A stretch of 64,000 bases of DNA from UMGS2069 sp900557585 (GCA_902476355.1 CABSCS010000004.1:1-64000), one strand, 5' to 3'; positions 8,765 to 16,822 are shown, numbered from the stretch's first letter. Numbers and translations are program-made. Notes: generated from the sequence alone by a model not told the origin.

Positions 8765-8904
8765 CTTTTCTCCTTGAAGCGATTGCTCCCATTTTAAAAT
8801 ATGAGTTTTTTGTCAATGTTGTTAAAAGGGAAATGAAAAATACGCTTGCATTCGTTTTTTAAACATAAAAAACTGTGATAAAATATTTTCACGAAGGAAA
8901 GAAA

Positions 8905-9304
8905 TATGAAATAATTAGTAGCATATTTCAGTGCAACTGGCACAACACAAACATTGGCAGAAAACCTTGCGAATGGCTTGATGTTTATTTTTCGGGCAAA
9001 GAGTCGAATTTTTATGTGAAATATAGATTTGAAAAGGGAACGCCATTTCAAAAACAAGTTTGGCATCTTATTGAAAACATTGATTTGGCAAAACGTCTTG
9101 CCATGGCGACATTGTTTGCTCTCTTGCAAGGCAAATGGAAAAACAAAAAATGTCTGCCCAAGCAGTTGGTGCAAACCCAATTTGCATAATTGTTCCATGC
9201 CACAGAGTTGTTGGCAAAACCGGCAAACTGACAGGCTATGGTGGGGGAATAAAAAACAAAAAGCAACTACTATTGCTTGAAAAGACAGAAAAAGAGATGT
9301 TTTA
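8905..9304 (+). pseudogene. Flavodoxin start joined to a frameshifted ogt-type methyltransferase
   Basis: From the ATG at 8905 (GAAGGAAAG upstream) the frame reads MK, stop, LVAYFSATGTTQTLAENLA, which is the FMN-binding start of a flavodoxin with a nonsense codon at position 3. At about 8968 the homology switches frame and family, to EWLDVYFSGKE and then TPFQKQVW, typical of O6-alkylguanine-DNA alkyltransferases. A one-base loss near 9085 then shifts the frame again, after which the alkyltransferase continues as GKTSCHGDI and the active-site motif PCHRVVGKTGKLTGYGGG, ending at 9304. It is therefore a deletion fusion of two genes with further decay and no functional product is expected. Confidence 0.75.
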
Positions 9305-9473
9305 ATTTTTTTTATTGTTTGAGAAAACAAAAAAATATGCTGTGTTTTATAAAAATTATATTGTTATATTTTGAATAAGTGTAGAAATTAAACGGTTGCG
9401 TAAGAAAAATAGTCTTGCAGAAGAGTAAAATATATAAAAATATGGCAAAATTTTAAAAAATTTCCAAAAAATG

Positions 9474-9502
9474 TTGACATTTGCATGCTGTTTTGCTATT
9501 AT
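9474..9502 (+). promoter_or_regulatory. Promoter of the tRNA-Ala/tRNA-Ile unit
   Basis: TTGACA (9474-9479), a 17-nt spacer and TATTAT (9497-9502) lie about 38 nt before tRNA-Ala. Confidence 0.75.
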
Positions 9503-9540
9503 ATGAGAGCGTTTCAAAAGAAACGGCAAAATGTCCACGT

Positions 9541-9617
9541 GGGGGTATAGCTCAGCTGGCTAGAGCACCTGCCTTGCAAGCAGGGGGTCAGCGGTTCGAA
9601 TCCGCTTACCTCCACCA
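9541..9617 (+). tRNA. tRNA-Ala (TGC)
   Basis: The cloverleaf is complete: acceptor GGGGGTA with TACCTCC, D-arm GCTC/GAGC, anticodon loop CTTGCAA (anticodon TGC) on a CCTGC/GCAGG stem, a normal T-arm, and an encoded CCA. Ala-TGC and Ile-GAT usually lie inside rRNA operons, but no rRNA is seen here. Confidence 0.97.
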
Positions 9618-9699
9618 CTTTTATATCCGGCACTTTTTTTATATCTGTGCCATTCCCGAACGCCAAACAGTTTGCATTTCGCAAACTTCTGGCACATAT

Positions 9700-9776
9700 A
9701 GGATTGTAGCTCAGCTGGTTAGAGCACCACCCTGATAAGGTGGGGGTCGGTGGTTCGAGTCCACTCAATCCTACCA
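9700..9776 (+). tRNA. tRNA-Ile (GAT)
   Basis: The cloverleaf is complete: acceptor AGGATTG with CAATCCT, anticodon loop CTGATAA (anticodon GAT) on a CCACC/GGTGG stem, T-arm GGTGG...CCACT and encoded CCA. It follows tRNA-Ala by 82 nt and is followed by a short hairpin terminator. Pieces of it recur at 9922-9936, 10899-10911 and, inverted, 10977-10998. Confidence 0.97.
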
Positions 9777-9778
9777 TA

Positions 9779-9808
9779 AAAAAACCACGGTTTATCCGTG
9801 ATTTTTTT
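9779..9808 (+). terminator. Terminator of the tRNA unit
   Basis: CACGG/CCGTG with a TTTAT loop is flanked by A and T runs directly after the CCA end of tRNA-Ile. The same ACCACGGTTTATCCGTG core is repeated at 9966-10002. Confidence 0.8.
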
Positions 9809-9921
9809 ATGGTGAAATTTGCGTGCTCGTTCCCACCGATCCCGAAAGTGCAAGGGGTATAATTTTTAAATTCATTTAAAAATTGCCCATGCACCGAAGG
9901 TTGCAAAAACATGGTTTTTGC

Positions 9922-10002
9922 ATAAGGTGGGGGGCGAATTATTTTAACTTTATAAATTCAGAAAAAATTAAAAGACCACGGTTTATCCGTGGTCTTTTAA
10001 TT
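9922..10002. repeat. Degenerate copy of tRNA-Ile 3' part plus terminator
   Basis: ATAAGGTGGGGGGCG at 9922-9936 nearly matches the anticodon-variable part of tRNA-Ile (9737-9748). A second terminator, now a 16-bp perfect stem (9966-9981 with 9987-10002) on the same core as 9779-9808, follows. The second hairpin also serves as terminator for the minus-strand XRE gene. Confidence 0.5.
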
Positions 10003-10020
10003 TTGAAATAAATATGTAAT

Positions 10021-10326
10021 TTATTTTTTATAAAGATTCATTATTGCTTCTTTCTGATAAGGAGAAAGTGTTTTTAAAAAATCTAAAGCTTGTTTATCTT
10101 GTTTATATTGATTTATATCATATGAAAAAAACTCTTCAGGTGTTGAACCACACACTTCTATTATATCTAATAACACTGACAATGATGGTTCAAAAGTTGT
10201 TTTACTACTTTCCAACAAATGAATGTAACTTGCATTTTTCCCTATAGCCAAGCTTAGAGCTCTTGCTGACAAATTTGCTCTTGTTCTAATGATTCCAATA
10301 CGGTTCACAATCTCTTTAATATCCAT
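10021..10326 (-). CDS. XRE-family helix-turn-helix regulator
   Basis: This is a small DNA-binding repressor of the Cro/C1 type. Residues 5-60 form the HTH domain (IGIIRTRANLSARALSLAIG is helix 1-2, NASYIHLLESSKT the recognition region), and the C-terminal 40 residues are polar and helical. The length of 101 aa is typical of regulators encoded on mobile elements. It is transcribed leftwards and divergently from the BamE-like gene at 10484, with the shared upstream region between them. Its codons (many ATA, AGA, TTA) differ from those of the core genes nearby, which agrees with acquisition. Confidence 0.85.
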   Translation of the reverse strand: MDIKEIVNRIGIIRTRANLSARALSLAIGKNASYIHLLESSKTTFEPSLSVLLDIIEVCGSTPEEFFSYDINQYKQDKQALDFLKTLSPYQKEAIMNLYKK

Positions 10327-10483
10327 TTAAAATCTCCAACCTATATGATATATTTTAACCTTTTTTAGTATTCGAGATTATTTGTGATACAATACATTTT
10401 ACATATATATTAAATGAAATATATAGCACCACTAGACACAACATTAATTATATGCTATAATACACTCATAGGAGGAAGTTAAT

Positions 10484-10819
10484 ATGTGGGAATATTTATC
10501 AATGCCACTTCTAGTTGGAGGAATAGCTCTACTTTTAGTTGTTGTCATAGTCGTTTTATGGAGTAGTAGACATAAAGAATTCGTTAACAGTGCTAAAGAA
10601 ATTTATAGCGGAATGAGTAGAAGTGAAGTAATAAGTATTATGGGAGAACCAACATCCAAAGAATATATTGGTGATGAAGAAATTTTAATATGGGAAAAAA
10701 GTCAGTGGAAAGGTATACAAAATGGTGGAACTGTAACTAGAGCCGTCAAAGTAGTACTTGTAGATGACATAGTCGTATCAGTTTCTAATAAAAACCTTGA
10801 CAAATCAACTTTTTGGTAA
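10484..10819 (+). CDS. Membrane-anchored protein with BamE/SmpA-like domain
   Basis: The 111-aa product has one N-terminal membrane helix (residues 5-28) and then a small alpha-beta domain. The stretch IYSGMSRSEVISIMGEPTSKE is the signature of the SmpA/OmlA (BamE) fold: a helix followed by a turn with Gly-Glu-Pro. In Gram-positive bacteria such domains sit on the outer face of the membrane and their role is unclear. The ATG has AGGAGG upstream. It pairs with the XRE gene as a two-gene accessory insertion between tRNA-Ile fragments. Confidence 0.7.
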   Translation: MWEYLSMPLLVGGIALLLVVVIVVLWSSRHKEFVNSAKEIYSGMSRSEVISIMGEPTSKEYIGDEEILIWEKSQWKGIQNGGTVTRAVKVVLVDDIVVSVSNKNLDKSTFW

Positions 10820-11192
10820 ATTGAGAAAGGAACAACCGCTTAAATGATGAAGCTTTTCAACTTTGTTGAAAACGAATAAATAAAGCGAGTTGTGACGCAA
10901 GGTGGGGGTCGTTTTTTACAAATAGTTATTTGCACGTCCCACTCCCTCACCTTATTGCCACAATCAATTTATAATAGATTGAGTGGACTCGAACCACCTA
11001 TACTCTTTACATATCATCTGCCAATGTTTTTTATTTATTTGATAAAAAAATACAACCAAATATGGTTGTATTTTTCTTTTAATCTTTTTTATCTACTCTT
11101 CCACCTTTATTTTACGATGGCAAATCACACCATTTGACAACTTATTGAAATGGTGTTATACTTTTTAAACAAATAAAACAAAGGGGAAAATT
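10820..11192. other. Gene-free stretch with tRNA-Ile fragments and a terminator
   Basis: AAGGTGGGGGTCG at 10899-10911 is identical to part of tRNA-Ile. At 10977-10998 a 22-nt segment is the exact reverse complement of the T-arm/acceptor part of tRNA-Ile (9749-9770). A perfect hairpin (11048-11073) with A/T runs follows. No ORF is convincing. Confidence 0.7.
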
Positions 11193-11642
11193 ATGAAAGA
11201 AAAATTTAACAAAATTTCAACCGCAAACGTTAATGAAATGGAAAAAGACCAACTTGACGAGTTTGACAAAGAATTGAATAAGTTCAAAAACAAAACAAAG
11301 TTTTTGACAAATGAACGTTTGCTTAAAATTCTTTATATGGTTTTTGGCTATGCTTTGGGAATTCCTCTTGGCATTTTGCTTGCAAAAACAGTGATGGACT
11401 TTACATATGCAAACCCTTTGAATGCTTTATATTTGATTCTTATTGGCGTTCTGGGTGTTGTTTGTATTGCTGTTGAAGTTGCATACAGAACAATGAAAAA
11501 GATTGGACAAAAATATTCAAAATGCATCACAGAAAAAGAAGGTCAAATCAAAAATAGATACGATTTTATCAAAATGAAAGAAGAATTTATTGCATCAAAA
11601 GATGAGCCAGCAAAAACTAACGAAGAAAACAAAGCAGAATAA
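11193..11642 (+). CDS. Two-helix membrane protein of unknown function
   Basis: I do not recognise the family. The 149-aa product has a charged, coiled-coil-like N-terminal 45 residues, two membrane helices (about 47-67 and 75-96) and a charged C-terminal tail rich in Lys and Glu. The ATG follows AAAGGGG at good spacing and a clear terminator (stem 11683-11694 with 11696-11707, then Ts) ends the unit, so it is a single-gene transcript. Confidence 0.75.
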   Translation: MKEKFNKISTANVNEMEKDQLDEFDKELNKFKNKTKFLTNERLLKILYMVFGYALGIPLGILLAKTVMDFTYANPLNALYLILIGVLGVVCIAVEVAYRTMKKIGQKYSKCITEKEGQIKNRYDFIKMKEEFIASKDEPAKTNEENKAE

Positions 11643-11682
11643 CAATTGAATATGACTAAAATAAAAATCAATAGAAAAATAG

Positions 11683-11712
11683 AAAGCACCAGAATTTCTG
11701 GTGCTTTTTTGT
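11683..11712 (+). terminator. Terminator after the two-helix membrane protein
   Basis: A 12-bp perfect stem with a 1-nt gap between the arms (11683-11694, 11696-11707) is followed by six Ts. Confidence 0.85.
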
Positions 11713-11782
11713 GTGATGTATTTAGTAAATTAAATTTCAGATGAGATATGCAACTATTTTTCAATTTCTGCTCTTTTGTGGT

Positions 11783-11811
11783 TTGAGAGTGGGGGGTTGT
11801 TGTGCTATACT
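11783..11811 (+). promoter_or_regulatory. Promoter of the DUF4186 gene
   Basis: TTGAGA (11783-11788), a 17-nt spacer and TATACT (11806-11811) predict a start near 11818, which excludes the upstream in-frame ATG at 11776. Confidence 0.6.
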
Positions 11812-11868
11812 TTTTATTGTGATTTATTTAGTTTGGAAAAAAAATTTAGAAATATGTTGGTGACAAAA

Positions 11869-12228
11869 ATGGAAGAGAAGATTGAAAGAGTTTTAAGTGC
11901 TCTTGAAAAGTCAAAGTTTCGCAGTTCGTTTTGCCTTAAAAACAAAGACAAAGAATATGTTTTGCAAAAGGGAATGGAAACAATTGCTTCGCATGCAAAA
12001 GATTTTATTGCAAAAAGGCTTGCTGACAAAAGTTTGTTTAAAGACGGCAAGCAAACTCCAATGCGTGGGCATCCAGTTTTCATTGCACAGCATGCAACAG
12101 CAACTTGTTGCAGAGAATGCCTTTTCAAATGGCACCACATTGAACAAAATCATGTTCTTTCTGAAACCGAACAGAAATATGTTGTTTCGGTTATCATGGC
12201 GTGGATTGAAAAGCAAATGAAAAAATAA
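11869..12228 (+). CDS. DUF4186 family protein
   Basis: The product matches the DUF4186 family as I know it: a helical start (LEKSKFRSSFCLKNKDKEYV), the hallmark stretch DGKQTPMRGHPVFIAQHATA, the Cys pair TCCREC with a following WH, and an end motif IMAWIEKQ. The His and Cys residues suggest a metal site, but no function is established. The open frame runs from 11776. The predicted promoter overlaps that start, and the ATG at 11869 has GGTGA 5 nt upstream, so I take 119 aa; 11854 is an alternative. Confidence 0.85.
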   Translation: MEEKIERVLSALEKSKFRSSFCLKNKDKEYVLQKGMETIASHAKDFIAKRLADKSLFKDGKQTPMRGHPVFIAQHATATCCRECLFKWHHIEQNHVLSETEQKYVVSVIMAWIEKQMKK

Positions 12229-12338
12229 AATTAGGCATGAATGATTTATTTATCATATTGGCATGCATTGTAATTTATTGTAAAAAACCGGCAATAGAAT
12301 TATTATAAAATTTAGAAAAGTATGTGATTGCAAATAAA

Positions 12339-12369
12339 ATAAAAAGCCACAACAAGGTGTTGTGACTTT
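12339..12369 (-). terminator. Terminator of the 12.4-14.4 kb gene
   Basis: AAAAAGCCACAACA pairs, with one mismatch, with TGTTGTGACTTTTT around a short loop just past the stop codon of the minus-strand gene. Confidence 0.75.
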
Positions 12370-12433
12370 TTATTTTTTCTTTCTTGCTAACTTTATTAAA
12401 TTAAAATTTGCGAAATATAGTTTCATATTAAAA

Positions 12434-14359
12434 TTATTCATCGTTGCCTGGTTCTGGCTCGTCGGCAATACTTTTTGTTGTGGCTTTTCTTTCTTCAGAA
12501 TCGCCAATGGTTTTATTCATAAGGCGGAGCATGCGGATTTTATAGTTCAGCATGCTGTCAAAAGTTTTGTTGTCTTTTGACAAAAGTTCTTTGAGCCATG
12601 GGTTATAGTTCAAATAGTCGGTATTAGAGGAAAGCGAGAGATTTTCAAAAACGCCCATGTCTTGATATATCCAATCAAGAATAACAGGAACAGAAACTTG
12701 CATTGTTTCGTTTGAAGTGTCTTCATTTCGAAGTTCATATTCGGTTATGGCTTTTTTAAGGCGTGCGACAAGTTCTGGACATTCAACTTCTGGTGCTTCT
12801 TGGTCATGGGCTTCGGCTTGAATGAAAGGAAAAATATCTGTGAACAATGCGTTGATAGATGATTTTTCAAACATGCTTGCACAAATTTGTTTTGCTTCTT
12901 TTTTAGATTTGCAAGCCGAGGCTTGCGCAACCATCATTGCTTTTTTAAGGGTTGAAACAGGAATTTCTTCGCCGAGATTTTCCTTGTATACATTTATCAT
13001 TGCTTTTCCGTTTGCAATTTTAAGTTCAAAATCGCGGATAATGTTTCCAAGTTCAAGGCGGTTTTCAAGAAGATATTCAAGTGCATCTTCTTCTTGCTTT
13101 GCAAGGAACTTTAAAATTGGGTTTGAAACATAGTCTGCTTGGTTTGTAAACTTTGGGTTGGCTTTGCGGTCGGCAAGCACTTTTGAAATGAATTTTTGTG
13201 CAGATTCAATTGGATATTTTTTAATATATTTTGAAACTTCTTGAACATTTGGCATAAGTTTTGCTTTTTTCAAAAGTTCGTCAAGATGCGCGTCGGCATT
13301 CACCATTAAACAGTCGCTGTCGTCTGGTTCAAAGCGGGAAAGGATTGCTGTTTCTGCACGATTAAATTTTCTACTGTCTGGTTCAATGTCTTCGAAATAG
13401 TCGAAAGAGTTCAATGCATAAAGAAGCGTTCCATATGGGCTTCGGTCGGTTAAAGAGTCGAAGCATGGGTCAGAGTGGAACACACCTTTAACGCCATAGG
13501 TTTCGTCGTTAATGTAAACACGGCAGGTTTGGTGGTTTCCTGCATAGTTTCTTGACTCGTCTTCATCAAGAATTTGTTCTCTTTGAATTTCGCAAGCAAT
13601 GCCAATTCTTGCGCAAAGTGCTTGAAGCAAACTTGCATAGCCAACACAGCAAATGAGTTGGTCGTTTTTGCTATAATTCAAAATTGAAGAAATTGCACGC
13701 GAAAGGGCAGGGTTAGAACCAGTGGTTTCAAGACTATATTGTGCAAAGTTTGTAACAGTTTTATATGCCGCCATGAACTTTTCAAGTTGGGTGAGTGGTC
13801 TTCCATTGAAAGTTGCGCGGTTGATTTCGCTTGCCCAAGAAGAAAGTTTTGCGTTTGCATGAAGAACGCTTTCAACTGAATATTTGCTGTCATAGTCGGC
13901 AAAATAAATTCTGCGTCCGCTTTCGCCAAGTTTTTTTCGAATGGCATAGATTTGTTTGAGTTCGCCAATTGTGAAATTTTCGTCATAGGCGGTTGAAATT
14001 ACAATGTCACAATTTCCTATTTTTTCAAGAAATTCGTCTGAAATATCTAAAATTTCACGCTTTGAAAGCAAAACGGCGGTTGTGTCGTTTCCAAGTTTAA
14101 GGTTGTTTGATTTTGAAAAAAGTTTGGCTTTTCCTTTATATCCTTTTTCAATGCTTGCATCCATTTCAGATGCTTCAACGAAGTCGTGAAGAAAGTTTGG
14201 TTTTTTCTTTTCTTCACCAAGAAGTTCGCTTGAACCATAAACTTTTGAAACACGATAGGTTTTTCCCGCTTCATCTGGCATGTTTACAAGTTTATATTTT
14301 TTCATTTCGTCGAGTTTTTTCAAGATTTTAGTTCGGTTTTGCTTTTGGTCTTTTGCCAT
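12434..14359 (-). CDS. Large protein with transglutaminase-like core
   Basis: The product is 641 aa with no signal peptide or membrane helix. Around residues 225-300 it has the layout of a transglutaminase/protease fold: CCVGYASLLQALCARIGIAC (the Cys at the start of a helix), then NHQTCRVYIND (His on a strand), then HSDPCFDS (Asp), in the order Cys-His-Asp. N-terminal of that are about 200 residues with a possible Lys-rich helical start. C-terminal of it are about 330 helical, acidic residues. No family name can be given. It is a single gene ending in its own terminator. Catalytic activity is an inference from residue order only. Confidence 0.65.
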   Translation of the reverse strand: MAKDQKQNRTKILKKLDEMKKYKLVNMPDEAGKTYRVSKVYGSSELLGEEKKKPNFLHDFVEASEMDASIEKGYKGKAKLFSKSNNLKLGNDTTAVLLSKREILDISDEFLEKIGNCDIVISTAYDENFTIGELKQIYAIRKKLGESGRRIYFADYDSKYSVESVLHANAKLSSWASEINRATFNGRPLTQLEKFMAAYKTVTNFAQYSLETTGSNPALSRAISSILNYSKNDQLICCVGYASLLQALCARIGIACEIQREQILDEDESRNYAGNHQTCRVYINDETYGVKGVFHSDPCFDSLTDRSPYGTLLYALNSFDYFEDIEPDSRKFNRAETAILSRFEPDDSDCLMVNADAHLDELLKKAKLMPNVQEVSKYIKKYPIESAQKFISKVLADRKANPKFTNQADYVSNPILKFLAKQEEDALEYLLENRLELGNIIRDFELKIANGKAMINVYKENLGEEIPVSTLKKAMMVAQASACKSKKEAKQICASMFEKSSINALFTDIFPFIQAEAHDQEAPEVECPELVARLKKAITEYELRNEDTSNETMQVSVPVILDWIYQDMGVFENLSLSSNTDYLNYNPWLKELLSKDNKTFDSMLNYKIRMLRLMNKTIGDSEERKATTKSIADEPEPGNDE

Positions 14360-14427
14360 GTTTTGCCCCCATTTCCATATATAAATATTATACCATAAAT
14401 CATGTTCGTTGTCTAGATGCGCAAAAT

Positions 14428-14452
14428 AAAAAGCAGTGGGGAACTGCTTTTA
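14428..14452 (-). terminator. Terminator of the iscS-iscU operon
   Basis: AAAAGCAGT and ACTGCTTTT form a 9-bp stem, 30 nt past the iscU stop on the minus strand. Confidence 0.8.
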
Positions 14453-14480
14453 TTTTGATTTGAGTAAGGCTTTATATTTT

Positions 14481-14912
14481 TTAGTTGTGGTCGTGAAGAC
14501 ATGGGCAATCGCCAGCGCAATATTTCTTTTTGTCATAGGCAATATGGTTTTTGTCGAAATAGTCTTTAACTGCTGCTTTCACTGCTTCTTCTGCAAGAAC
14601 TGAGCAATGAAGTTTATATGCAGGAAGTCCGCCAAGGGCTTCAACAACTGCTTGGTTTGTAAGTTCAAGGGCTTGCTCAATTGGCTTTCCTTTGATAAGT
14701 TCGGTTGCCATTGAACTTGTTGCAATTGCGCTTCCGCAACCAAAAGTCATGAACTTTACGTCGGAAATAATTCCGTCTTTAACTTTGATATAAACACGCA
14801 TAATGTCGCCACATTTTGCGTTTCCAACTTCACCAATTCCGTCGGCATCTTCAATTTCTCCAACATTTCTTGGATTGCGGAAATGGTCCATTACTTTTTC
14901 ACTATATAACAT
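14481..14912 (-). CDS. iscU: IscU/NifU-type Fe-S scaffold
   Basis: This is the scaffold on which [2Fe-2S] clusters are built with sulfur from the desulfurase next to it. The three ligand Cys are present in KCGD, TFGCGSA and LHCSV, with the conserved Asp of KCGD. The 143-aa protein begins MLYSEKVMDHFRNPRNVG, the standard start. The frame extends 7 codons further, but the ATG at 14912 has AAAGGAG upstream and overlaps the iscS end by 11 nt. An unusual C-terminal tail carries three more Cys and two His (CAGDCPCLHDH), which could bind metal. Confidence 0.93.
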   Translation of the reverse strand: MLYSEKVMDHFRNPRNVGEIEDADGIGEVGNAKCGDIMRVYIKVKDGIISDVKFMTFGCGSAIATSSMATELIKGKPIEQALELTNQAVVEALGGLPAYKLHCSVLAEEAVKAAVKDYFDKNHIAYDKKKYCAGDCPCLHDHN

Positions 14913-16086
14913 GTTTTCTTTCTCCTTTTTCAAGTTCGTCCCAAACTGGTGAAATTCTTCTTAGATATTCAACAATTTCAGGAACTTTTTTAATTACATA
15001 ATCAATTTCTTCTTCGGTTGTATATTTTGAAAGTGTAAGGCGAAGAGAGCCGTGTGCAACTTCGTGTGGACGGCCAATTGCAAGAAGAACATGTGATGGG
15101 TCAAGCGAGCCTGATGTGCAAGCGCTTCCAGAAGAAGCACAAATTCCTGCATCATCAAGCAAAAGCAAAAGGCTTTCGCCCTCGATTCCTTCAAAGCACA
15201 TGTTAAAGTTGTTCGGAACACGTTTCACTGCATCACCATTAAGTGCACTGTGTGGAATTTTTGAAAGGTTTTTGATAAGTTTGTCACGAAGAAGTGTTTC
15301 CTTTTTTGCAACTTCTTGCATTTCAGAAACTGCATCGCAAAGTGCAGTTGACAAACCAACAATACCTGCAATGTTTTCAGTTCCTGCGCGTTTTCCTTTT
15401 TCTTGTGCACCGCCTTCAATAAGGCTTGAAAGCAAAATTGTGCTTTTTGCATAAAGTGCGCCAACACCTTTTGGTCCGTGGAACTTGTGGCCAGAAATTG
15501 AAAGCATGTCAATGTTCATTTCTTTAACGTCAACTGGAATGTGTCCAACTGCTTGAACTGCGTCGGTGTGGAAAATCACGCCATGCTTATGACAAATTTC
15601 TCCAATTTCTTTGATTGGTTGAATGGTTCCAATTTCGTTGTTGGCAAACATAATTGTAACAAGGCAGGTGTCTGGTCTGATTGCTTTTTCAACATCTTCT
15701 GGGTGAACAATTCCGTTTTCATAAACATCAAGATAGGTGACTTCATAGCCCTGTTTTTCAAGTTTTGCAAGGGTGTGAAGAACTGCGTGGTGTTCAAATT
15801 TAGAAGTGATAATGTGTTTTTTGTTTTTTCTTGCACCAATGATAGAAGAAGACAAAATTGCTTGGTTGTCGCTTTCGCTTCCACCAGATGTGAAATAGAT
15901 TTCTCTTGGCAAGCAGTTGATGCATTTTGCAACATTCGCTCTTGCTTCTTCAAGAACTTCTTTTGCTTTTTGTCCAAGAGTGTGAAGGCTTGATGCGTTT
16001 CCATATTCTTCTGAAAAATATGGCATCATTTTTTCAAGAACATGCTGGCTTACTTTGGTTGTTCCAGCATTGTCGAGATATATCAT
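14902..16086 (-). CDS. iscS: Cysteine desulfurase (IscS/NifS)
   Basis: This PLP enzyme takes sulfur from cysteine for Fe-S and other sulfur products. The PLP lysine lies in SGHKFHGPKG (about residue 202) and the catalytic Cys in SSGSACTSGSLDPSHVL. The start YLDNAGTTKV is typical. The ATG at 16086 has AAAGGAG at good spacing; the longer frame to 16125 starts at a non-supported codon. The product is 394 aa. It is first in a two-gene operon with iscU, has its own promoter with an inverted-repeat operator, and follows iscR in the same direction. Confidence 0.95.
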   Translation of the reverse strand: MIYLDNAGTTKVSQHVLEKMMPYFSEEYGNASSLHTLGQKAKEVLEEARANVAKCINCLPREIYFTSGGSESDNQAILSSSIIGARKNKKHIITSKFEHHAVLHTLAKLEKQGYEVTYLDVYENGIVHPEDVEKAIRPDTCLVTIMFANNEIGTIQPIKEIGEICHKHGVIFHTDAVQAVGHIPVDVKEMNIDMLSISGHKFHGPKGVGALYAKSTILLSSLIEGGAQEKGKRAGTENIAGIVGLSTALCDAVSEMQEVAKKETLLRDKLIKNLSKIPHSALNGDAVKRVPNNFNMCFEGIEGESLLLLLDDAGICASSGSACTSGSLDPSHVLLAIGRPHEVAHGSLRLTLSKYTTEEEIDYVIKKVPEIVEYLRRISPVWDELEKGERKHVI

Positions 16087-16113
16087 GTTGTTTTCTCCTT
16101 TATGTGTATTGTT

Positions 16114-16180
16114 GGTAGGGAACAATATATCCTACCGATTTGGTATGATATTATTATACAATAAAATTTTGCTTTGTCAA
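16114..16180 (-). promoter_or_regulatory. iscS promoter with TACC-N5-GGTA operator
   Basis: On the minus strand TTGACA, a 16-nt spacer and TATAAT (16158-16153) place the start near 16146. A dyad TACC-GATTT-GGTA (16133-16145) covers the start site, and a third half-site GGTAGG lies at 16114-16119, forming a second inverted pair with CCTACC at 16131-16136. The position suggests repression, most simply by the adjacent IscR-type regulator; that link is inference. Confidence 0.6.
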
Positions 16181-16203
16181 CATGATTTTTATACATTTAA
16201 AAA

Positions 16204-16229
16204 AATAAAGCCACAAAAGTGGCTTTATC
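16204..16229 (-). terminator. Terminator between iscR and iscS
   Basis: AAAGCCAC and GTGGCTTT form a perfect stem just after the iscR stop on the minus strand, so iscR and iscS are separate units. Confidence 0.75.
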
Positions 16230-16242
16230 ATATTTTTATTTG

Positions 16243-16665
16243 TTAAAATTTTAAAACAGGTTTTTTGAAATTCTTTTTCAAAATGTCTTCAAGAGTAACA
16301 TTTTCAAGATATTCGTTGATAAGTTGGTCAAGGTTTCCCCAAACACTTTGAGTGTCGCAGTTGCAGGCTCTTGGGCAATCTTTTCCGTGAAGGCAGGCAA
16401 CAATTTCGGTTTGGTCGCCAGTTGCATTCAAAATTTCGCTTATCGTGTAATCTTTTGGCTCTTTAATAAGGCGATAACCACCGTCTTTTCCGCGAAGGCT
16501 TTCAAGCAGTGCATTTTTTGTGAGCATGTTTACAATTTTTTCAAGATATTTGACTGAAATGTCTTGGTTTTCAGCAATTTCTTGCACCGAGACAAATTTG
16601 CCGTCGTGTTTGGCAATTTCAATCATAATTCGAACTGCATATCTTCCTTTTGTTGTAAGTTCCAT
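16243..16665 (-). CDS. iscR: Rrf2 family regulator, IscR-like
   Basis: This winged-helix repressor senses Fe-S clusters in its relatives. The N-terminal wHTH reads MELTTKGRYAVRIMIEIAKH, the classic Rrf2 start, and residues 58-72 (ESLRGKDGGYRLIK) are the wing. Three Cys suited to hold a [2Fe-2S] cluster are present in CLHGKDCPRACNC (about residues 90-102). The ATG at 16665 has no ribosome site and begins exactly 6 nt after a TGATATAAT extended -10 element, so the mRNA is probably leaderless. It sits just upstream of iscS-iscU, whose promoter carries a candidate operator. Confidence 0.92.
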   Translation of the reverse strand: MELTTKGRYAVRIMIEIAKHDGKFVSVQEIAENQDISVKYLEKIVNMLTKNALLESLRGKDGGYRLIKEPKDYTISEILNATGDQTEIVACLHGKDCPRACNCDTQSVWGNLDQLINEYLENVTLEDILKKNFKKPVLKF

Positions 16666-16822
16666 AAAAATATTATATCACTCTTTTTATGAGAGGCAAA
16701 TATTTTTTGAAAAAAAATTAAATCTGCATTAGTTTTTTGTTTGTTTTCATGCAGAGAGGGGGGGGAGTGCTTTGCACAAAAATCTTTATATTTTATGCAA
16801 TAAAAAGGCTGAAAGGAAGATT

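Noticed and set aside
9541..9776. An rRNA operon spacer, because of the Ala-Ile tRNA pair
   Set aside because: No 16S or 23S sequence is found on either side; a promoter and a terminator frame the two tRNAs.
9481..9912. ORFs over the tRNA genes on both strands
   Set aside because: They are translations of tRNA sequences (the familiar GLEPPTPTLSG-type artefact).
10892..11137. 81-aa ORF at 10.9-11.1 kb
   Set aside because: It covers tRNA-Ile fragments and a terminator, lacks a ribosome site and has no plausible protein character.
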